Numbered from the stretch's first letter, positions 7,833 through 16,933 are shown. The stretch: DNA of 64,000 bases from Pseudomonas tremae (GCF_001401155.1 NZ_LJRO01000048.1:124001-188000), one strand, 5' to 3'. The notes: generated from the letters alone by a model not told the origin. Translations and numbers: made by a program.

Positions 7833-9059
7833 ATGCGTAAGGATTACCTCGCTTTTTTTATCTCGCTTTTTCTATCGAGACTGGCGGATCAGATCCTGTT
7901 GTTTATCGTGCCGCTGGTGGTGTTCCAGACCACCAACAGCGCCTCATGGGCCGGGCTGGCTTTCTTTGTCGAATCTTTACCGAGATTTCTCGCGTTTCCG
8001 TTGTGCGGTGCCCTGTGCGACAAGTACTCGCCTATCAGAATTCTGCACATCAGTCAGGTCTACCGGGCATTGCTCTGCGTGCTGGCGATGGGGTTCTACG
8101 CAATCTTTGGTGGCATTGGATGGCTTGTGGTGCTTTCGGCATTGTGCGGGGTGTTGACCACGCAAGGCATCATGGCTCGCGAAGTGCTCATGCCCCATAT
8201 CTTTCAGCACTACAGCTACACCAAAACGTTGTCCTATTCCCAGATCGCCGACCAAACGGGGCTGGTGCTCGGGCCTCTGGTGGCGGCTCTGATGCTGGAG
8301 GTATGGGCCTGGCACTGGGTGGTGCTCTGGGTCGCCGGATTATTCCTGCTGGCAGACCTGAGTATGTTGGCGTGGCAACGTCTTAGCCGTATTACGCTTG
8401 CGGTGTTCGAGCAGCATCAGGACATCTGGCTGCAACCTTTGCGGATTGCTGTTGGGCACATCCGTGGCCTGGCGGAATTGAAAAAGATCATCACGCTGGC
8501 GGTAGGGGTCAACCTGATCGTCGGTGTGACGTTGGCGACCTCGGCAGCCATGATGATCGGCGAGTACAGCGCAGGCAAAGACAACTATGCAGGACTGCAG
8601 GCGGCGGGTGCGGTGACCACTATCGTGATCCTGTTCTTTCTGGCCCGTGTCGTGTTGCCTCTGCGGGTTCTGGGTGGGGTCGGGTATTCAATGATTGCGA
8701 TCGGGGCATTTATCAGCGCCCTGAGCCCTAACCTGATCGGCTATGCGGTGGGGTTTCTGTTGATCGTCGGTTTCGACAAGATGTTCAACGTCTACATGCG
8801 CACTATCCGGCAGCGGGTGATACCGGCCCAGGACTTCGGCAAGACAGTGGGCGTGATCACGTTGCTGAACAACCTGTCCCAGCCTTTGGCAGGTTTGCTG
8901 GTGGCTTTGCTGGCCGCACCCTTGGGCACCCAAAAGGTAATCCTGATACTGGCCGTGCTGACCTCCATTCTCGGGGCAGGCGCAGTGTGGTGGTTTGCAA
9001 AGGCCCACGCGCCATTCCCGCCCTTGATGCTTGAGGCTGATCGGGATGCCGGAAAATGA
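7833..9059 (+). CDS. MFS transporter, probable exporter of the operon product
   Basis: The 408-residue protein has about twelve hydrophobic segments and the major facilitator layout, with the two halves joined by a polar loop near residues 185-205. An N-terminal FISLFLSRLADQILLF and a GALCDKYSPIRIL loop (the loop 2-3 D-R/K signature) are visible. It resembles multidrug-type drug:proton antiporters (MFS_3/enterobactin exporter style). It follows the cupin gene by 48 bases with AGGAG before the ATG, so export of the pathway product, or self-resistance, is the natural inference. No terminator hairpin was recognised downstream. Confidence 0.78.
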   Translation: MRKDYLAFFISLFLSRLADQILLFIVPLVVFQTTNSASWAGLAFFVESLPRFLAFPLCGALCDKYSPIRILHISQVYRALLCVLAMGFYAIFGGIGWLVVLSALCGVLTTQGIMAREVLMPHIFQHYSYTKTLSYSQIADQTGLVLGPLVAALMLEVWAWHWVVLWVAGLFLLADLSMLAWQRLSRITLAVFEQHQDIWLQPLRIAVGHIRGLAELKKIITLAVGVNLIVGVTLATSAAMMIGEYSAGKDNYAGLQAAGAVTTIVILFFLARVVLPLRVLGGVGYSMIAIGAFISALSPNLIGYAVGFLLIVGFDKMFNVYMRTIRQRVIPAQDFGKTVGVITLLNNLSQPLAGLLVALLAAPLGTQKVILILAVLTSILGAGAVWWFAKAHAPFPPLMLEADRDAGK

Positions 9060-9186
9060 AAAATAGGGCTGACTCCGTTTCGCCGAATCAGGCGAGAGCC
9101 GGGGCTGAATCCTTAAAAAAAGCACCGTTTTTGTCCATTACGCAATCCGGGTCAATACCTCCGTGAGCGCTGATCCGTTGGGGGAT

Positions 9187-9804
9187 TCAAACGTCAGGAA
9201 ATCCCCAATCCTGAAGTGGCGAGAGCTGAGACAGGAATGTTAAGTGCTCGATGGTTTTTACTTTTTGTAAATTTTCTAATTCCATCGGTCCGCCGAGTGC
9301 CAAAGCAGGAACGAAACCGTACATTTCATCACTTTTTAGTGGGCCGAGTTTTTCTCGTGCAGGCTCAAAAAAGCCGTCGATGTCGTTGTGATTAGGGCTC
9401 ATCGAAAAGAAAAATGCATTAACTCCTGCATCCAGCTTTTCTCCTGTAAATCTGGAGATGCGAGAGGAATACCGCGCTCGATAAGATGATATGGTCAGAC
9501 AATAGCCTTGCTCTTGACCCCATACATAAAGAATGCCGAATGCGCTGCGGGCAATCACATAATAGTTGTCGTTTTTAGGAAGGTTAGTTTCGCTAAGCCA
9601 ATGGCTAAGTATAGTTTCGTATTCTTGCGGGTTAACGGTCCAGAATATTCCGTCCGCATAACCGCACCATCCGTACTCTTTCCAATATTCAAGCAGCTGG
9701 GCGGGTAGTTTTTTCTCGTATCGATCAATGCTTGATTGCGGGACTTCTTGGCGGTCAGTTGTCGGGTTAAAGTCCTTAAGGAATGATGCATAGTGCTCGT
9801 CCAT
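9187..9804 (-). CDS. Tdi-like immunity protein, GAD-like/DUF1851 (copy 3, distal)
   Basis: This 205-residue protein is the third of three tandem paralogues downstream of a toxin gene. The N-terminal part (YWKEYGWCGYADGIFWTVNP, around 40-59) is the GAD-like domain; the C-terminal part (DEMYGFVPALALGG and after) is DUF1851. That pair defines the Tdi immunity proteins that neutralise Tde DNase effectors in Agrobacterium. The last 25 residues are identical to the copy at 10531 although the N-terminal halves differ. It should act in the cytoplasm by binding the cognate or a foreign toxin. The family start MDEH is used. Confidence 0.78.
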   Translation of the reverse strand: MDEHYASFLKDFNPTTDRQEVPQSSIDRYEKKLPAQLLEYWKEYGWCGYADGIFWTVNPQEYETILSHWLSETNLPKNDNYYVIARSAFGILYVWGQEQGYCLTISSYRARYSSRISRFTGEKLDAGVNAFFFSMSPNHNDIDGFFEPAREKLGPLKSDEMYGFVPALALGGPMELENLQKVKTIEHLTFLSQLSPLQDWGFPDV

Positions 9805-9858
9805 TACACAGTCCGTGCTAGCAGAGTCACGAAGAAAGCCAAGTTTTGGTTCCCGACT

Positions 9859-10476
9859 TTAAACATCAGGAAATCCCCAGTCCTGAAGTGGAGATGTTTG
9901 AGATAAAAACGCAAGGTGCTCAATGGTTTTTACTTTTTGCAGGTTTTTTAATTCCACTGGTCCGCCGAGCGCCAATGCGGGTACGAAGCCATACATTTCA
10001 TCCGCTTTGAGCGGGCCAAGACTTTTTAGCGCGGGCTTGAAAAGGCTGTCTAAGTCATTATGCTCAAGCTGCATTGATGAGAAAAATACTTTAATTCCAA
10101 AGTCCAGGTTTTCGCCAGCAAATACTGAGCTGTTGGTAGAGTAGCGTGACATATAGCTGGTTATTGACAAGCTGTCTGCGCTTTTTTCTCCCCAAAGATA
10201 CAGCTCTCCAAAAGCGCTGCGAGCGATGACGTGGTAGTTGTCACTTTTGAAAGCTTCTATACCTGCAAACCAAGTGTTGAGCAGGCTCTCGTAATCCAGC
10301 GGATTCACAGTCCAAAACAGGCCTTCAGCGTATCCGCACCAGCCAAAATCTTCCCAATAATTTAATAGCTGTTCAGGAAGTTTGTTTGTGTACCTGGCAA
10401 TGCTTGGCGCTGGAACCAGCTGTCGTTCAACTGCAGGGCCAAATTTTTTGAGAAAAAAAGCATAGTGCTCGTCCAT
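9859..10476 (-). CDS. Tdi-like immunity protein, GAD-like/DUF1851 (copy 2, middle)
   Basis: This is the middle paralogue, 205 residues from the MDEH start that all three copies share; a frame extension with two more methionines upstream was not used. YWEDFGWCGYAEGLFWTVNP marks the GAD-like part and DEMYGFVPALALGGPVELKN the DUF1851 part. It differs from its neighbours mostly in the first 150 residues. The spacer on its far side (about 10490-10530) is nearly the same sequence as the spacer between it and copy 3, so the repeat unit included intergenic DNA. It probably gives protection against a variant of the same DNase toxin family. Confidence 0.76.
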   Translation of the reverse strand: MDEHYAFFLKKFGPAVERQLVPAPSIARYTNKLPEQLLNYWEDFGWCGYAEGLFWTVNPLDYESLLNTWFAGIEAFKSDNYHVIARSAFGELYLWGEKSADSLSITSYMSRYSTNSSVFAGENLDFGIKVFFSSMQLEHNDLDSLFKPALKSLGPLKADEMYGFVPALALGGPVELKNLQKVKTIEHLAFLSQTSPLQDWGFPDV

Positions 10477-10530
10477 CATGCAGTCCAAGCTAGCATTATT
10501 ACAAAGAAAGCCAATTTCTGGTTCCCGAAT

Positions 10531-11148
10531 TCAAACATCAGGAAATCCCCAGTCCTGAAGTGGAGAGAGCTGAGATAGGAATGTTAAGTGTTCGATGGTT
10601 TTTACTTTTTGCAGATTTTTTAATTCCATTGGACCACCGAGTGCCAACGCAGGAACGAAGCCGTACATTTCGTCACTTTTGAGTGGGCCGAGTTTTTCGA
10701 GAGCCGGTCTGAATAGATCGTCTAAATCGCTTTCGTCAGGTTTTTTTGACGAGAAAAAAACTTTTATGCCGAAGTCAAGCTTTTCGCCTGTAAATTTAGA
10801 GGTTCGTGGAGTGTATCGGGCTAAGTAGCTGTTAATGGTCAGGCAACTACCTTGTCTTTCACCCCACACATAAAGCTTGCCAAAAGCGCTACGGGCTATA
10901 ACATGATAGTTGTCCTGTTCAAATATATCTGTGCCCACAAGCCATTGTTCAAGTAATTCTTCATAGTCTTGAGGGTTGACCGTCCAGAATATTCCTTGAG
11001 CATATCCGCTCCAGCCATGATCTTTCCAGTATTCAAGTAGCTGATTAGGTAGTTTGTTTTTGTACCGATCAATACTTGATGTGGGAACCTCTTGGCGGCT
11101 AAATTCTGTGCCGAATTTTTCTAGAAAAAAAGCGAAATCCTCATCCAT
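10531..11148 (-). CDS. Tdi-like immunity protein, GAD-like/DUF1851 (copy 1, toxin-coupled)
   Basis: This copy lies directly behind the effector and is the presumed cognate immunity protein (205 residues). The true start is the MDED codon at 11148, matching the paralogues, not an ATG 57 bases upstream. The start overlaps the restored toxin stop by eight bases (ATGGATGA), a classic arrangement for coupled translation. YWKDHGWSGYAQGIFWTVNP is the GAD-like part; DEMYGFVPALALGGPMELKN is DUF1851. Its C-terminal quarter is nearly identical to copy 3, while the N-terminal half carries the divergence expected of a toxin-binding face. Confidence 0.8.
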   Translation of the reverse strand: MDEDFAFFLEKFGTEFSRQEVPTSSIDRYKNKLPNQLLEYWKDHGWSGYAQGIFWTVNPQDYEELLEQWLVGTDIFEQDNYHVIARSAFGKLYVWGERQGSCLTINSYLARYTPRTSKFTGEKLDFGIKVFFSSKKPDESDLDDLFRPALEKLGPLKSDEMYGFVPALALGGPMELKNLQKVKTIEHLTFLSQLSPLQDWGFPDV

Positions 11149-12533
11149 TTTTAACCCCTTTCTTATCACATCTTTCAAGTTTCGCGTTAATCTTCGTGCT
11201 ATCACGAATTGACTCAGGAATATCGTTGGCAGCGCTGTCCAATCCGCCTATACGGTTCGACCACTGAGGGCCTATGCTTGAATTGATCCGTTTGTCACCA
11301 AAGCCCCCGATAATGTCTTTTCCTCCGGCAAATAAGTCAGGATTATGCAAGGCTGCTAATGTAGACATTTTTTGTGCGGCCAGTAGCTCTGCTTGACTCT
11401 CTGCTTCCGATGCACTTATATTTTTTTGACCTTAGTTCATCTATGAAGTCTTGTTTTAACTTTTGTCTAAATTCATTGCGTGCATCCCTCGCCACCTTAG
11501 GATCCCTTACAACATCGCCATCCGTAAAAGCCTTCCGCCCTTTCAGGTACTCATCCACCGTCAGGTCATTCAGCCCATTTTGCTGAGCTTCTAGCTGGTC
11601 ATCAAACTCTTTAGCAAGGTTGCGGTGCTTTTCACTTAATCTAAAGCATGGCACCTCATGCTCCGCCATACCCAACGGTTTCTTCGGCTCAGGCTCGTCC
11701 GCACGTCGATTGGGTGGTGGAGGCGGGGGCGGTGACTCCGGTTTGTCCAGCGCCCCTCTACGAGGGCCGGCGTTTTGCAGGTCGGGGTGTCTTTTCAGGG
11801 CTTCTTCGTGCTGGAGCATCCATTGGCCCAGCTTCGCACCTTTTGAACTGGCCTGCATTTCGCTGGCAAGCACGCTTGCATTGCCTCGGCCGCGCGTCAG
11901 GTAGGCGACGATGGCGCCCAGTAGCAGTATCACCACTTCTTCGTGGCCTTGGGCGATGTGATAGGCGGCGCGGTCAACAACCTGGGGATCATCGCCGCCG
12001 AAGGGGTTGAGGCCAGGCTCGCCACGGGTGCCTTCCCAGGCGACTTTGATGCCACGCACGTAATGGTCGAAAATCTGCGGAAGGCCGTCGACGAAAAATT
12101 CGGCAATGGAGGCCAGGCCGAGAATCGCCAGGATCCAGGTGCTGACTTCCAGGCCGATTGCGGCACCTGCTGCGCCAGAAGGAAGCGCGCCGATCCCAAA
12201 GAAACCGAAGCCGATCCCTGCACCTATCGCGCCTCCGACGAGCGTACTGCCCGCGACGATCATGGCCATTTGGCTAACCACGTCTATCAGGTCGTTGATG
12301 ATGCTGGCGATGTCGATGGCTGCGAAACGCCGCCCAAGTCGGCGGGCCGCTTGCCATTCGGCGCGGATGAATGCGGTTCTGATATTGCTGATACGGCGAA
12401 GGTTGAGCTGTAACGTCGAAACAGGCTCATTGTTGGGGCTGCGCTGGAAGCTGGCTCCAGGCTGGTAGCCCATGCTTCGGCTAAAACGTCGTTCTATATC
12501 GAACCACGTTGGCACAATGCTCCATAACGGCAT
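11141..12533 (-). pseudogene. Tde-like DNase effector (Ntox15/toxin_43) with frameshift at an A7 tract
   Basis: This should be a type VI secretion effector of 463 residues, but the frame shifts at seven A bases on the coding strand (T7 at 11421-11427). As it stands, translation stops at 11343 after 396 residues ending YISSLA. Removing one A restores the frame through AESQAELLAAQK and LAALHNPDLFAGGKD to a stop at 11141. The restored part contains the HxxD motif (HNPD, about residues 396-399 of the repaired protein) required for Tde DNase activity. The N-terminal half has a glycine-zipper membrane segment (GAIGAGIGFGFFGIGA), as in Agrobacterium Tde1, followed by a proline-rich linker. The shift could be real inactivation, a sequencing error, or slippage. 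Three immunity genes follow. Confidence 0.8.
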
Positions 12534-12654
12534 TCGGCGTCTCCCTGACTGCTCCGGCTGGTAGGGGCACGATAGAGAAGGCCGATAATGAAGTCAAAGC
12601 GACCTGAGGTTTTCTGATGGGTCCTACACATTGAGTCGCAAAGTCCTGCATGCA

Positions 12655-12684
12655 GTGCAGCTCTCTGAACTTGCAGAGCTGCAC
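12655..12684. other. Perfect stem-loop between toxin and autotransporter genes
   Basis: GTGCAGCTCT at 12655-12664 pairs perfectly with AGAGCTGCAC at 12675-12684 around a ten-base loop. It sits 18 bases beyond the stop of the autotransporter gene on the minus strand. It may slow or end its transcription, although no U tract follows. Confidence 0.45.
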
Positions 12685-12702
12685 AGTTGGGGATTTTCAG
12701 TT

Positions 12703-15700
12703 TTAAAACGCCAACGTCACCCGCGCATTCAGCGTCTGATCAGACGCATCGCTGCTCACTTGTCCGTTGTAGCTCAGCCCTACGCTCAGCGTGTCGCTCA
12801 ACCCCAGATCAACACCTGCGCCGAGTACCGCTGCGCTGCGTGCGATCGGTGCGCCGGAGAGTTCGAAGGTGCTGCCGCCGCTGAACGCTGCACGGCTTTC
12901 CGGAGTGACGTCGCCATAAGCTCGACGCCAGCCCAGTGTGGCGTTGGGTTTGACGGCGACGCTGCCGACACTCAGACGCGTGGCTGCGCGAAGGCCGAGG
13001 GTACTAAAGGTGATGTGATTGTCCTGAGACTTGTTCTCCAGGCTGATCGCGTTGCTGTTTTCATCGAACGCGTCAGTGTCCAGCCGTACGTGTGCGAGGT
13101 TGGCGAAGGGTTCGAGCTGCGCGTTACCCATGTCGATGGCGTAACCCAGTTCGCCGAAGACCTGATTGGTCGCCGCTTTGTAATCTTCCTTGAAATGCTC
13201 GGACGAGCCCGGCAGGTCCAGCGTGCGTTTGGCTGTCAGTTCATGCCAAGTGCGCACTGCACCGAGGCGCAGGCCCAGTTGGCCCCACTTGGCCCCGGCA
13301 TAGACACCCAGATGGTAGTTGTCGCTGTCAGTGGAGCCCGACGCATGGCGCAGGTCGAAGCTGCTGTTGCTGAAACCGGCCATTGCGCCCAGGCGCCAAG
13401 TGTCGTCGAGCGGCACGTCCGCGCCGAACAGCAAACCGCTGGTGTGGGTGTCGAGGCCCGAGACATCGCGGGTGCTTTCAGTCTTGCCGGTAGCACCGAT
13501 GGCTTGAGTCCAGACCACGCCACGTGAAGCGTCGCCGGCGAGGGTTTGTGTCGAGCTGCCGAAAGCCTGTGCGGACTGCGCTTGCTGCATGCGGTCATTC
13601 AGGGCGTTGCGCACCAGCCGACTGTCTTCGATCAGCGCAGACTGCGTCGATGCATGCAGTTCGTTGGACAGCGCCTTGAAGGTGGCTTGTGCCGTGGAGG
13701 CGTCGGACTGCACCACCTCACGCCACAGCGCGTTGTTTGCGCCCGAACTGTCCAGGCCTTGCGCGACGGCGCGGGCGTTGCCGGTGGTCGCCAGGCTGGA
13801 AAAGCTCTGTGCGTTGCGATCCAGCGTCAACCCGACATCGGTCGCGGTGTAGTTCAATGTAGGCGTAAGGAACGCAAAGTTGGTTTGCACTGCTGTAAAC
13901 GCGCCGCTCACGCCGCCGGCTGCCGAGATGATCGAGTAACGGCTCGCGGCCAGCCAGTTGCCGCCTTCGACCAGTGACAGCGTGCTGTTATTGATGGTTG
14001 CGCGGCCACTGGCGACAATGCGGTCGGCGTTGCCGTTGGCGTCAGACTCTACCTGGTAAACCGCGCCCTGAGCGAGGTTGACGTTACCGTTCACGTTTAA
14101 CTGGCCTACCGAATTGCCAGGTGCAACCACGCCGCCCTGAGCGACGTTGATGCCGCCGACGGTGCCGTTGCCACCCAGCGTTGCGCCTTGTTGCACGCTG
14201 ACGATGGAGTTGCCCAGGTTGCCGTTTACCGCCAGGCGACCCGCTTGCACAGTGGTTGCACCCGACAGGCTGTTGTTGCCGGTCAGGTTCAACGAACCGG
14301 CACCGCGTTTGATCAACGCACCGCTGCCCGCCAGGGTGTTGGCGAGTGTGTCGTTCGTGGACTGATCGACCACCAGCGTCGCGTTGTCGGTGATCGTCCC
14401 GCTGCCGAATGCCTGGGCATGACCGGTAAGTACGCCGCCGTTGATCACGGTGCCGCCCGTGTAAGTGTTGTTGCCGGTCAGCATCAGGTTGCCGGTGCCG
14501 TTCTTGATCAATCCGCTACTGCCGCTTATGTCGTTGCGCCATGCGTCGATGGCGTTGTAGCCGCCAAGGCTGGCATTCATGTTAACCGTGACATTTGAGT
14601 TGAACGCCGCGTAACCGTCGCCCGCTGCGTAAAGGTTCAGGCGGCCGTAACCACCAGACTGGTCGATGACTGCATAGCCGGACGAAATCTCGGTGGTCGC
14701 CAGAATCTCGCGGCGCTGGCTGGCGTCCAGGTACGGGAAGCGGGTTTCCAGCAGGACTTCAGCGTTGGTCGGCACCACTGGCGCCAGGTTGGTCGGGCCT
14801 ACCGGATCGAAGCCGTACGTCATGCGCGAGGTGTACAGCGCCTTGTCCTGTGCGTGTTGGGACGTGCGATCGGTGGCCGGGTCGATGCTCGCCATGCAGT
14901 TGTTGACGTCGCCGCCGCACTGCGTCGTGAAATAACTCAGTGCCTGCGCACGGGCGTCGGCGCGTAACTGGGCGTTAGCCGGGTTGGACAGGTTGTCGAT
15001 GGCGAAATAGGTTGCGGTAATGCGCCCGCCCATCACGTCGAAGGGCGAGTGCATGCCGGCTTCGATGCGGTTGTCGCCAATTTCCGAAGCGCGCAGCATC
15101 AACTCGCTGAAACGTTCGGGAATCGCGTAGGCCAGTGCGTAGGAAGAAAGATAAGCCGCGTTGGTGTGGCCACTGGGGAAGCCCGAGTCGCTGGCTGGCG
15201 TGGTGCTTTCGGCCGGGCGCAGGGACGGCGCAACCACGAACGCCAGGTTTTGACCGTCCAGGCTCTGTCGCCACGGGCGTGGGTACAGATAGTGGGATTT
15301 GGCCGGTGTGGTGGATGCATCGTTGCGCACAGCACCTACCAGATCGACCACCTTGCCCAGTGCCGAAGTCGAGCTGCCGGCGCCGTTGCCTTTATCGTCG
15401 TACTTGACGGTTTTGTTGCTGTCATCGAATTGAGTGATGGTTGTGAAGGCACCCGCGCCGGTCTTGTAGGCTGCACTCAATGAACCCAGACCGCTGATTG
15501 CGCTGTAGCTTTGATCGCGGCGGTCGTCAAAATAGGCGGCTGTTTCCTGCGCCAGGGTACGCGAGTTCGCGCGATCGACCACGATCTGCAGGTTGCGCCG
15601 AAGCAGGCTCTGGCCCAAAGCGGTCGGCGTGCCCGTATCCCAGGTTGCACCGGTGGTCCACAAGGTATTGAACCCGGAAAGCAGGTCGACACCGTTTATA

Positions 15701-15801
15701 CGGTTGTCACCTGAACGGCTTGCCGCCTGAACGGATACGGCGAGCAACGAAAGTATCAATGACGACACTATTACATGGGCAACCGGTTTATTGGATCGCA
15801 T
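12703..15801 (-). CDS. PAP2-family phosphatase autotransporter
   Basis: The 1032-residue protein begins at the ATG at 15801, which gives a clean signal peptide (MRSNKPVAHVIVSS... cut after VQA); an in-frame extension of 27 residues upstream lacks one. The first 400 residues are a vanadium-type acid phosphatase/PAP2 domain with K-x6-RP (KSHYLYPRP), the PSGH motif (SGFPSGHTN) and a later H-x3-D (MHSPFDVMGG). Next comes a short beta-helix passenger with repeated LTGNNTYTGGT and NLTGNNSLSGATT elements. The last 280 residues form a type V autotransporter barrel ending in phenylalanine (VTLAF). It should display a phosphatase at the cell surface; the substrate is unknown. Confidence 0.85.
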   Translation of the reverse strand: MRSNKPVAHVIVSSLILSLLAVSVQAASRSGDNRINGVDLLSGFNTLWTTGATWDTGTPTALGQSLLRRNLQIVVDRANSRTLAQETAAYFDDRRDQSYSAISGLGSLSAAYKTGAGAFTTITQFDDSNKTVKYDDKGNGAGSSTSALGKVVDLVGAVRNDASTTPAKSHYLYPRPWRQSLDGQNLAFVVAPSLRPAESTTPASDSGFPSGHTNAAYLSSYALAYAIPERFSELMLRASEIGDNRIEAGMHSPFDVMGGRITATYFAIDNLSNPANAQLRADARAQALSYFTTQCGGDVNNCMASIDPATDRTSQHAQDKALYTSRMTYGFDPVGPTNLAPVVPTNAEVLLETRFPYLDASQRREILATTEISSGYAVIDQSGGYGRLNLYAAGDGYAAFNSNVTVNMNASLGGYNAIDAWRNDISGSSGLIKNGTGNLMLTGNNTYTGGTVINGGVLTGHAQAFGSGTITDNATLVVDQSTNDTLANTLAGSGALIKRGAGSLNLTGNNSLSGATTVQAGRLAVNGNLGNSIVSVQQGATLGGNGTVGGINVAQGGVVAPGNSVGQLNVNGNVNLAQGAVYQVESDANGNADRIVASGRATINNSTLSLVEGGNWLAASRYSIISAAGGVSGAFTAVQTNFAFLTPTLNYTATDVGLTLDRNAQSFSSLATTGNARAVAQGLDSSGANNALWREVVQSDASTAQATFKALSNELHASTQSALIEDSRLVRNALNDRMQQAQSAQAFGSSTQTLAGDASRGVVWTQAIGATGKTESTRDVSGLDTHTSGLLFGADVPLDDTWRLGAMAGFSNSSFDLRHASGSTDSDNYHLGVYAGAKWGQLGLRLGAVRTWHELTAKRTLDLPGSSEHFKEDYKAATNQVFGELGYAIDMGNAQLEPFANLAHVRLDTDAFDENSNAISLENKSQDNHITFSTLGLRAATRLSVGSVAVKPNATLGWRRAYGDVTPESRAAFSGGSTFELSGAPIARSAAVLGAGVDLGLSDTLSVGLSYNGQVSSDASDQTLNARVTLAF

Positions 15802-16020
15802 AGCGGGCGCTTCACTCGATTCGGATGAGGCGCCGACCCTAGCAAGCAGTTCTGACACTTCGATGTAACTGTCATGACACATTTATGGTGAATCAGGCCT
15901 GCGTGAAATGGGTATGAAATATTCGGCGCTATCGATATTCCCTAACGGTATTTAAAAACTCTTTCTTATGCCTATAGAGTTTCTTCTTTCAGTCTTGTCT
16001 GTTCTGGAGTCGGAGTTCTC

Positions 16021-16917
16021 ATGCCAGCAGCCTCCCTCGCTTCATCGTCCGCTCACATCGCCTCGCAATCGTTTGATGTGCGTCCATTCACCGACAAGGT
16101 GGGCGCTGAAGTCGTCGGGCTGGATCTGTCCAGACCTTTAAACGACGCAGACTTTGCACGTGTGCATCAAGCGCACCTGAATCATCACGTCGTGGTCTTC
16201 CGCGACCAGCACATCACGCCGCAACAGCAGATCGATTTCAGCCGTCGCTTTGGCGTGCTGCAGATCCACGTGCTCAAGCAGTTTCTGCTGCCCGATCACC
16301 CGGAGATCCTGATCGTCTCCAACATCGTCGAAAACGGTCAGCCGGTAGGTTTGGGCGATGCCGGTAAATACTGGCATTCGGATCTGTCCTATAAAGAACT
16401 GCCGAGCCTGGGTTCAATGCTCTACGCTCAGGAACTGCCCAGTGAGGGCGGCGACACGTTGTTCGCGGACATGCACCAGGCGTGGGACACATTGCCGCAA
16501 CATCTGCGCGATGCCGTTGAAGGCCGCTCGGCGGTTCATAGCTATACCGCGCGCTATGCCGAAGGCCATAACGCCGCCAGCTGGCGGCCGACCCTGACAG
16601 CCGAGCAATTGGCTCAGGTGGTCGAGGTCAGTCACCCGATTGTGCGCACTCATCCTGAAAACGGTCGCAAGGCATTGTTTGTCAGCGAGGGTTTCACCAC
16701 GCGTATTCTCGGCCTGCCTGAAGCTGAAAGCCGGCAGATTCTCGACGAAATCTACGCCCACAGCGTGAAGCCCGAGCACATATACCGGCATCAGTGGCAG
16801 CCCGGCGACATGGTGTTCTGGGACAACCGGTCCCTGATTCACCTGGCTGCCGGTTGCCCGGCCCATCTGCGACGCAAGCTGCATCGCACGACCATTCAAG
16901 GCACCGCGCCGTTTTGA
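16021..16917 (+). CDS. TauD/TfdA-family Fe(II)/2-oxoglutarate dioxygenase
   Basis: The 298-residue enzyme shows the TauD facial triad: His119 and Asp121 in YWHSDLSY, and His274 in SLIHLAAG. An arginine in LHRTTI (Arg289) should bind 2-oxoglutarate. The family hydroxylates the carbon next to a sulfonate, carboxylate or similar group and so releases sulfite or an analogous product. An SsuABC/TauABC-type transporter follows 16 bases downstream, so the imported compound is the likely substrate. Whether this is taurine, another sulfonate or a non-sulfur acid cannot be told from sequence; the ligand-side residues would need modelling. Confidence 0.82.
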   Translation: MPAASLASSSAHIASQSFDVRPFTDKVGAEVVGLDLSRPLNDADFARVHQAHLNHHVVVFRDQHITPQQQIDFSRRFGVLQIHVLKQFLLPDHPEILIVSNIVENGQPVGLGDAGKYWHSDLSYKELPSLGSMLYAQELPSEGGDTLFADMHQAWDTLPQHLRDAVEGRSAVHSYTARYAEGHNAASWRPTLTAEQLAQVVEVSHPIVRTHPENGRKALFVSEGFTTRILGLPEAESRQILDEIYAHSVKPEHIYRHQWQPGDMVFWDNRSLIHLAAGCPAHLRRKLHRTTIQGTAPF

Positions 16918-16933
16918 GTCAGGAGAGCCTTTC

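Larger units (their letters stand above)
9187..11148. repeat. Tandem triplication of an immunity gene (about 660-670 base unit)
   Basis: Three head-to-tail copies share both coding and spacer sequence. The segments at 9862-9895 and 10534-10567, with the GTTCCCGA block just before them, are almost identical. The region is more AT-rich than its surroundings. Unequal similarity along the unit (conserved 3' end, variable 5' half) suggests recombination or gene conversion between copies. Confidence 0.75.

Noticed and set aside
9115..9160. Possible remnant of a fourth immunity gene start
   Set aside because: The words GTCCATTACGCAATCCG resemble the start regions of the immunity copies (about 14 of 17 bases), but the match is too short and nothing of the coding part remains.
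11421..11427. Programmed -1 ribosomal frameshift site in the toxin gene
   Set aside because: A AAA AAA fits a -1 slippery heptamer, but restoring the HxxD frame needs loss of one base (+1 or -2). A -1 shift would not give it, and no clear downstream pseudoknot was seen.
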